Assembly: GCF_040686855.1 (NCBI RefSeq)
Contig: NZ_JBFBOG010000001.1
Location: forward strand, 1,054,001-1,118,000
Source: Leifsonia sp040686855
Lineage (GTDB): Bacteria; Actinomycetota; Actinomycetes; Actinomycetales; Microbacteriaceae
Reading direction: 5' to 3'
DNA: 64,000 bases
Each line of letters starts with the position of its first letter. The first letter of the stretch is position 1. Of this stretch, positions 59,708-64,000 are shown piece by piece. The notes beneath the pieces were generated by a model. It made no database searches, had not been told where the DNA came from, and worked only from the letters and a program-made list of their open reading frames with translations. A program made the position numbers and the translations under genes.

Positions 59708-60358
59708 ATGCCCACCTCCTCCACCCGCGCACCGCGCCGCGACGCGGCCGCCAACCGCGAGGCGATCCTCGGCGCGGCCGCCGTCGCTCTGAACGAGGAC
59801 ATCGACGCGTCCCTCGAGAGCATCGCCGCCCGCGCCGGCCTCAGCCGCCGCGCGGTCTACGGCCACTTCGCCACGCGCGACGACCTCCTCGTCGAGGTCT
59901 TCACCCGCGGAGCACGGCGCCTGGCCGCTCTGCTCGACCCGGTGTCGCATCCCGACCCGCTGGTCGAGATCGCGCTGTTCGGCGCGACCCTGTGGGCCGA
60001 GGTCGAGCACGTCCGCGTCAGTGCTGCGCTCGCGGTGCGCGGCCCGCACCGCGCCATGGTCGGCACCGCGCTCGACCCGGCTCGCGAACGACTGCGCGAG
60101 ACGGTGGGTCGAGGCAGGGAGTCGGGCCGCATCCGCACCGACCTCGACCGGGAGACGGTCACCCGGTTGATCGAGAACGCCGCAGTGTCGGTGCTCGACG
60201 AGGCCACCCGCGCCCGCCTGACCCCGGAGGCCGGGCACCGGCTGGTCATGCTCGCCGGCCTCAGCGCCGCCGGTATGGGCTGGCGCGAGGCGGACGACCT
60301 GATCGCGTCGACGCCCGATCTGGCATTCGGCGTGCCGACATCGGGAGGCGCACGATGA
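59708..60358 (+). CDS. TetR family transcriptional regulator
   Basis: A 216-residue TetR protein. Its HTH (AANREAILGAAAVALNEDID, LESIAARAGLSRRAVYGHFATRDDL) is followed by a ligand domain with a TetR_C-like helix set. Leaderless start implied by TACACT 6 nt upstream. Its stop overlaps the ATG of the degenerate ABC gene. An 18-bp palindrome immediately upstream is very likely its own operator, so it would repress the three-gene unit it heads. Confidence 0.92.
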   Translation: MPTSSTRAPRRDAAANREAILGAAAVALNEDIDASLESIAARAGLSRRAVYGHFATRDDLLVEVFTRGARRLAALLDPVSHPDPLVEIALFGATLWAEVEHVRVSAALAVRGPHRAMVGTALDPARERLRETVGRGRESGRIRTDLDRETVTRLIENAAVSVLDEATRARLTPEAGHRLVMLAGLSAAGMGWREADDLIASTPDLAFGVPTSGGAR

Positions 60359-61038
60359 AGGTCGTCCTCGACCGAGTCGGGAAGGGCGCTGCGCTGCCAC
60401 CGACCTCCGCCGCCTTCGAGACCGGCCGCGCCACCCTCGCGCGCGCCGAGACCGAGCAGCGGCCCACCGTCCTCGGCCTCATCGCCTCCGGGAGGATGCG
60501 ACCGGACACCGGAGAGGTCACCATCGACGGCGCCGCCGACTACGGCGCGATGCGCCGGCGGATCGCCCTGATCGACGCGCCGGACGTCTCCGAGCCCGCC
60601 TCCGACGTGACCGTCTCGGGCATCGTCGCGGAGGAGCTGATGTTCGCCGGGCGCGCGTCGCATCCCGTCGCCGTGGGCCGCTGCCTGCGCGAGCTCGGCG
60701 CGTCCGAGTGGTCGCGCGCCTCCATCGGCACCGTGCCGCCGACCGTCCGCATCCGCCTGCTCGCCGAGCTCGCGCTGCTGCGGAAGGGCGTCGACGGGCT
60801 GGTGCTCGTGTCCCCCGACCGCCACGGCGGCGACCCGGTCGAGTGGTGGCGCTTCGCGCGCGAACTCGCCGGGCGCGGCATCGCCGTGCTCGTGGTCGCC
60901 GGAGACGCCTCCGCAGCCGCCATCGCGGCCGCCTCCCTCGTCGAGCGCTTCGACGAGACCGAACCAGACACCTTCGACGAAGACCCCGGCCGGGACGACA
61001 CCGACGATCTCCCGGGCCACGTTGTGGAGAGCGAATGA
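60355..61038 (+). CDS. degenerate ABC ATPase-like protein lacking catalytic motifs
   Basis: The 227-residue protein follows the order of an ABC nucleotide-binding domain. An N-terminal strand (VVLDRVGKG) comes first, then TEQRPTVLGLIASGRMRPDTGEVTIDG, the part after Walker A being clearly ABC-like. VPPTVRIRLLAELALLRKG sits at the signature position, GLVLVSPDRHG at Walker B and VLVVAGDAS at the H-loop. Yet the Walker A Gly-Lys-Thr, LSGGQ, catalytic Glu and switch His are all absent. It cannot bind ATP in the normal way; a regulatory or scaffolding role at the membrane is more likely. Overlaps TetR upstream and YhgE downstream by ATGA. Confidence 0.78.
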   Translation: MKVVLDRVGKGAALPPTSAAFETGRATLARAETEQRPTVLGLIASGRMRPDTGEVTIDGAADYGAMRRRIALIDAPDVSEPASDVTVSGIVAEELMFAGRASHPVAVGRCLRELGASEWSRASIGTVPPTVRIRLLAELALLRKGVDGLVLVSPDRHGGDPVEWWRFARELAGRGIAVLVVAGDASAAAIAAASLVERFDETEPDTFDEDPGRDDTDDLPGHVVESE

Positions 61039-62972
61039 AGATCCCGCAGATGATCGCGGCGGAGTTCCGCCGCCTGACCGCCAGCCCCATGTCCATCGTG
61101 GCGCTCATCGCCCTGATGTGCGTCCCGGTGCTCTACGGCGGCCTGTACCTGTGGGCGAACCAGAACCCGTACGCCAACCTGAACCGCATCCCGGCCGCCA
61201 TCGTGGTGGACGACACCGGCGCGACCGTCGACGGCAAGACCGTGAACTACGGCGACCAGGTGGCCGATCAGCTGATCGAGGACGGGTCGTTCCAGTGGCA
61301 CCGCGTCGCGAAGGGCTCCGCCGCGAGCGGTGTGGACGACTCGAAGTACGACTTCAGCATCACGTTCCCCGCGGACTTCTCGTCGGCGCTCGCGTCCGCC
61401 TCCGGGACCGACCCGCACCGCGCCGTCGTGACCCTCACCACGAACGACACGAACAGCTACCTCGCGTCGACCATCGGGACGCAGGCGGCCGAGAAGATCC
61501 GCACCTCCATCGTCAAGCAGGTCAACGAGCAGGCCGCGAAGCAGTTCCTGCTCGGCCTCGCCGACATCCGCTCCAATCTGGTGACGGCGGTGGACGGCGC
61601 GAACCAGCTCGTCGACGGCAGTGCGAGCGCGCAGTCCGGCGCCTCGCAGCTCGCAAACGGCACGGCGCAGCTCGCGTCCGGTTCGCAGGAGCTGGCCGGG
61701 AAGCTGGGTCAGCTCGCTTCCGGGTCCCAGGAGCTGGCGGACAAGCTCGGCCAGCTCGCCGGCGGCGCACAACAGGTGAGCGACGGCGCAGCCCAAGTGG
61801 CGGCCGGCAACCGTCAGCTGGCCGCCAAGGCGGACGAGGCCTCGGCGGCGGCGCAGCAGATCGCCGCGGCCGCGCCCGCCGCGCAGCAGGACCTCCTGAA
61901 CCGGCTCACCGCGGCCGGCGCCACCCCGGAGCAGCTGGCGCAGGTGAAGGCGGTCATGGGCGACCTCGACACGAAGGCGCAATCCGCCAACGGGCAGATC
62001 CAGGACGCGGTGGGGCAGATCCACCAGCTCTCCTCCGGCGCGGACCAGGTCGCGGGAGGAGCGACGCAGGTCGCCGCCGGATCGCAGCAGGCCGCGACGG
62101 GCGCATCGCAGGTCGCCGCCGGCTCGCAGGCCGCGGCGGCGGGAGCATCGCAGCTGGCCTCGGGCGCCTCGTCCGCCGCGACCGGTGCGGCGCAGCTGCG
62201 CGACGGGCTGACGACCCTGCACGACGGCACCACGAAGCTGCGGGACGGCCTGCAGAGCGGCGTGAAGCAGATCCCGGACTCGTCCCCGTCCCTGCAGAAG
62301 AAGCAGGCGTCGACGATCGCCGACCCCGTCAACCTCAAGAACGACTCCATCACCTCCGCCGGCACCTACGGCGCCGGGCTCGCGCCGTTCTTCGTCGCCC
62401 TGGCGGCCTGGATCGGCATCTACGCGCTGTTCCTCATCGTGAAGCCGGTCTCTCGCCGGGCGATCACCGCCCTGCATTCGCCGATCAAGATCACGCTGGC
62501 TGGCTGGCTGACGCCCGGGCTGCTCGGCGCCATCCAGATGATCGGACTGTTCGCGATCGTCGCGGGGGCGCTCGGCTTCCGCATCGACAACCCGCTCGGG
62601 ATGTACGGGCTGATGGGGCTCGCGTCGGTCACCTTCGCGGCGATCATCCTGGCGCTGAACGTCTGGCTCGGGAGCGTCGGGCAGTTCCTCGGCCTCGTGC
62701 TGATGGTGCTGCAGCTCGTCACGGCGGGCGGAACGTTCCCGTGGCAGACGCTGCCCGGCCCGCTCGCGGCGCTGCACCACGCCCTGCCCATGTCGTACGC
62801 GGTCGACGGCATCCGGCAGCTCATGTACGGCGGCAATCCGGCGACGGCGTGGGCGGACGCGGGGGTGCTGGCGCTGTGGATGCTCATCGCCCTGCTCATC
62901 GCGGCGATCGGGGTGACGAGGATGACGCACTTCCGGACACTCCGCGACCTGCGCCCGTCCCTCATCGGCTGA
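61035..62972 (+). CDS. YhgE/Pip family membrane protein 2
   Basis: A 645-residue YhgE/Pip protein with the conserved N-terminus (AAEFRRLTASPMSIVALIAL, PVLYGGLYLWANQNPYANL, IPAAIVVDDTGA). A long repeat region of heptads (QLANGTA, QLASGSQ, QVAAGSQ, QLASGAS) at about 200-405 and six C-terminal helices with FPWQTLPGPLAALHHALPMSYAVDGIRQ follow. This is the standard architecture, better conserved than protein 1. Its N-terminus overlaps the pseudo-ABC gene. It likely lies in the membrane with an extended extracytoplasmic coiled stalk. Confidence 0.93.
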   Translation: MKIPQMIAAEFRRLTASPMSIVALIALMCVPVLYGGLYLWANQNPYANLNRIPAAIVVDDTGATVDGKTVNYGDQVADQLIEDGSFQWHRVAKGSAASGVDDSKYDFSITFPADFSSALASASGTDPHRAVVTLTTNDTNSYLASTIGTQAAEKIRTSIVKQVNEQAAKQFLLGLADIRSNLVTAVDGANQLVDGSASAQSGASQLANGTAQLASGSQELAGKLGQLASGSQELADKLGQLAGGAQQVSDGAAQVAAGNRQLAAKADEASAAAQQIAAAAPAAQQDLLNRLTAAGATPEQLAQVKAVMGDLDTKAQSANGQIQDAVGQIHQLSSGADQVAGGATQVAAGSQQAATGASQVAAGSQAAAAGASQLASGASSAATGAAQLRDGLTTLHDGTTKLRDGLQSGVKQIPDSSPSLQKKQASTIADPVNLKNDSITSAGTYGAGLAPFFVALAAWIGIYALFLIVKPVSRRAITALHSPIKITLAGWLTPGLLGAIQMIGLFAIVAGALGFRIDNPLGMYGLMGLASVTFAAIILALNVWLGSVGQFLGLVLMVLQLVTAGGTFPWQTLPGPLAALHHALPMSYAVDGIRQLMYGGNPATAWADAGVLALWMLIALLIAAIGVTRMTHFRTLRDLRPSLIG

Positions 62973-63048
62973 GCCCCGGAGTCTGGCGGGGCGCCACCCG
63001 GCGGGGCTAGGGTGGCGCCCACCAGCATCCGATCCGAGGAGGACGACC

Positions 63049-63225
63049 ATGGCCGATCTCGAAGTCCAGGCGGCGCTCTCGCAGGCGCGCCAGGCGGCGA
63101 GCGCCGCGAGCTACGACATCCAGAAGCTGTCCGAGGACTCGATCGAGCGGCAGGCGCTCCACAACCTCATCACGGCGGTGGACGCCATCATCCAGGCCCT
63201 GGACGCCGACTCCGACGGCGACTGA
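63049..63225 (+). CDS. small helical protein
   Basis: A 58-residue acidic protein, MADLEVQAALSQARQAASAA at the start, helical throughout, ending DADSDGD. The start is backed by GAGGAGG 6 nt upstream, and codon use matches the neighbours. No membrane segment or Cys. Family not recognised. Confidence 0.65.
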   Translation: MADLEVQAALSQARQAASAASYDIQKLSEDSIERQALHNLITAVDAIIQALDADSDGD

Positions 63226-63239
63226 CCGGCCGCCGACCC

Positions 63240-63306
63240 GGGATCGAGTGGTGACATCTGGTCGCCACCCGGCCGGGTTTCGCGCATCCACTCACCACTC
63301 GATCCC
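63240..63306. repeat. long intergenic hairpin (palindromic element C)
   Basis: Arms of 15 bp (GGGATCGAGTGGTGA at 63240-63254 and its complement at 63292-63306) flank a 37-nt loop that holds the smaller palindrome ACCCGGCCGGGT. The inner ten bases CGAGTGGTGA/TCACCACTCG are the same as in element A at 9.9 kb, so the two belong to one family. Confidence 0.7.
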
Positions 63307-63352
63307 CGGCGGCGGCCCCTGCGGCGACGGTGGCCGGCGCTAGGGTGGCGGC

Positions 63353-64000
63353 GTGACCGAAAGCCTGCGCATCCTGCACCTCTCCGACACGCACCTGTAC
63401 GGCGACGGCCGGCTGCACAACGGGATCGTGGACACGCTCGCCGGGCTCGACCGCGTCCTGGCGCGCGCGGCGACGCTGGCCGAGGTGGATGTGGTGGTCG
63501 CGTCCGGCGACCTGTCCGACGACGGGACCGCCGACTCCTACCGCCGCCTGAAGGGCACGCTCGAACCGTGGGCCGCCGAACGCGGCGCGGCGATCGTGTA
63601 CGCGATGGGCAACCACGACCTCCGCGACGGATTCGAGGAGGTGCTGGGCGCCCGCGAGTCCGTCACCCACGTGCACGGCTTCCGCGTGGTGACCGTCGAC
63701 ACGTCCGTCCCGGGCGCGGGCTACGGCCAGGTCTTCGAGGAACAGCTGGACCGGCTGCGGGAGGTGCTGGCGGAGCCGTCGGAGAACGGGACGGTCGTCG
63801 TGCTGCACCACCCGCCCGTGCCGCCCACGACCGTGCTGTTCGAGCCGCTGCGGCTGGTCGATCCCGAGCCGCTGCTCGAGGTGTGCTCCGCGGGCGATGT
63901 GCGCCTCATCCTGGCCGGGCACTTCCACCACGGGCTGGTGACCGAGGCGGGGCCCGCGGGCATCCCGGTCGTGGTCGCTCCCGCCGTGGCGAACACCACG
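63353..64000 (+). CDS. calcineurin-like phosphodiesterase (CpdA-like), partial
   Basis: The first 216 residues of a metallophosphoesterase; the gene runs off the right end. The metal-binding motifs are in order: LHLSDTHL, VVASGDLSDDG, YAMGNHDLRD, VVLHHPP and LAGHFHHG. This matches class III cyclic-nucleotide phosphodiesterases (CpdA/Rv0805-like), which use two metal ions. GTG start at 63353: TAGGGT at 63341-63346 is 6 nt upstream, so the message is probably leaderless. cAMP hydrolysis is inferred from family. Confidence 0.9.
   Translation, partial: MTESLRILHLSDTHLYGDGRLHNGIVDTLAGLDRVLARAATLAEVDVVVASGDLSDDGTADSYRRLKGTLEPWAAERGAAIVYAMGNHDLRDGFEEVLGARESVTHVHGFRVVTVDTSVPGAGYGQVFEEQLDRLREVLAEPSENGTVVVLHHPPVPPTTVLFEPLRLVDPEPLLEVCSAGDVRLILAGHFHHGLVTEAGPAGIPVVVAPAVANTT

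Noticed and set aside
1..64000. tRNA, rRNA, CRISPR, IS or prophage genes
   Set aside because: I looked in all intergenic spaces; none is long enough or shows cloverleaf, repeat-spacer or transposase/integrase features. All gaps are under about 215 bp.

Overview
The window is about 70% G+C, densely packed, and reads as chromosomal DNA of a Gram-positive actinobacterium, most likely a Microbacteriaceae member close to Leifsonia. That assignment is inferred from gene content: a DUF3073 protein, the CE1758/CE1759 luciferase-like pair, a DUF6325-SHOCT pair, small-form PurL with PurS and PurQ, YhgE/Pip proteins, and many apparently leaderless genes. I see no rRNA, tRNA, CRISPR array, insertion sequence or prophage.

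Layout. 0.2-3.5 kb: PadR regulator coupled to a DUF4097 surface-type protein, an ABM-domain membrane protein, and a LacI regulator. 3.5-9.9 kb: a LacI-controlled sugar operon of a binding lipoprotein, two permeases, an S51-type peptidase and a glycogen-debranching-like glycosidase, with no ATPase gene. 10-22.8 kb: a flavin oxidoreductase, DUF3073, a secreted anchored protein, then purine genes purM, purF, purD and purC interleaved with a sterol-carrier-like protein, an alditol-oxidase-like enzyme, DUF6325, SHOCT, RraA-like and VOC proteins. 22.8-29.2 kb: DHA2 drug exporter with PadR regulator, gamma-carbonic anhydrase, UPF0114 protein, uracil-DNA glycosylase, and a phosphonatase-like HAD plus alcohol dehydrogenase pair. 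29.3-33.6 kb: a tightly coupled tryptophan-to-anthranilate operon (tryptophan dioxygenase, amidohydrolase, kynureninase, PaaX regulator). 33.6-38.3 kb: purS, purQ, an ECF sigma factor with a membrane partner, and purL, closed by a strong terminator.

38.3-54.9 kb: esterase, DMT transporter, luciferase-like monooxygenase with its FMN reductase, a membrane glycosyltransferase, an ABC/FtsX pair, chorismate mutase, SDR, an amino-acid permease plus carbon-nitrogen hydrolase operon facing a TetR regulator, an Eis-like acetyltransferase, a Fic protein with a C-terminal winged helix, and purA. 55-63 kb: a distinctive membrane cassette of an MMPL transporter, a YhgE/Pip protein, a TetR regulator, a degenerate ABC ATPase and a second YhgE/Pip protein. 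The window ends inside a calcineurin-like phosphodiesterase gene.

The two most interesting observations are the MMPL-YhgE cassette, in which both the MMPL tail and a stand-alone protein look like ABC nucleotide-binding domains that have lost their catalytic motifs, and the kynurenine operon, in which an unusual amidohydrolase occupies the place expected for N-formylkynurenine formamidase. A recurring TANNNT-6 nt-ATG/GTG arrangement at about a dozen starts points to widespread leaderless transcription and resolves several start codons.
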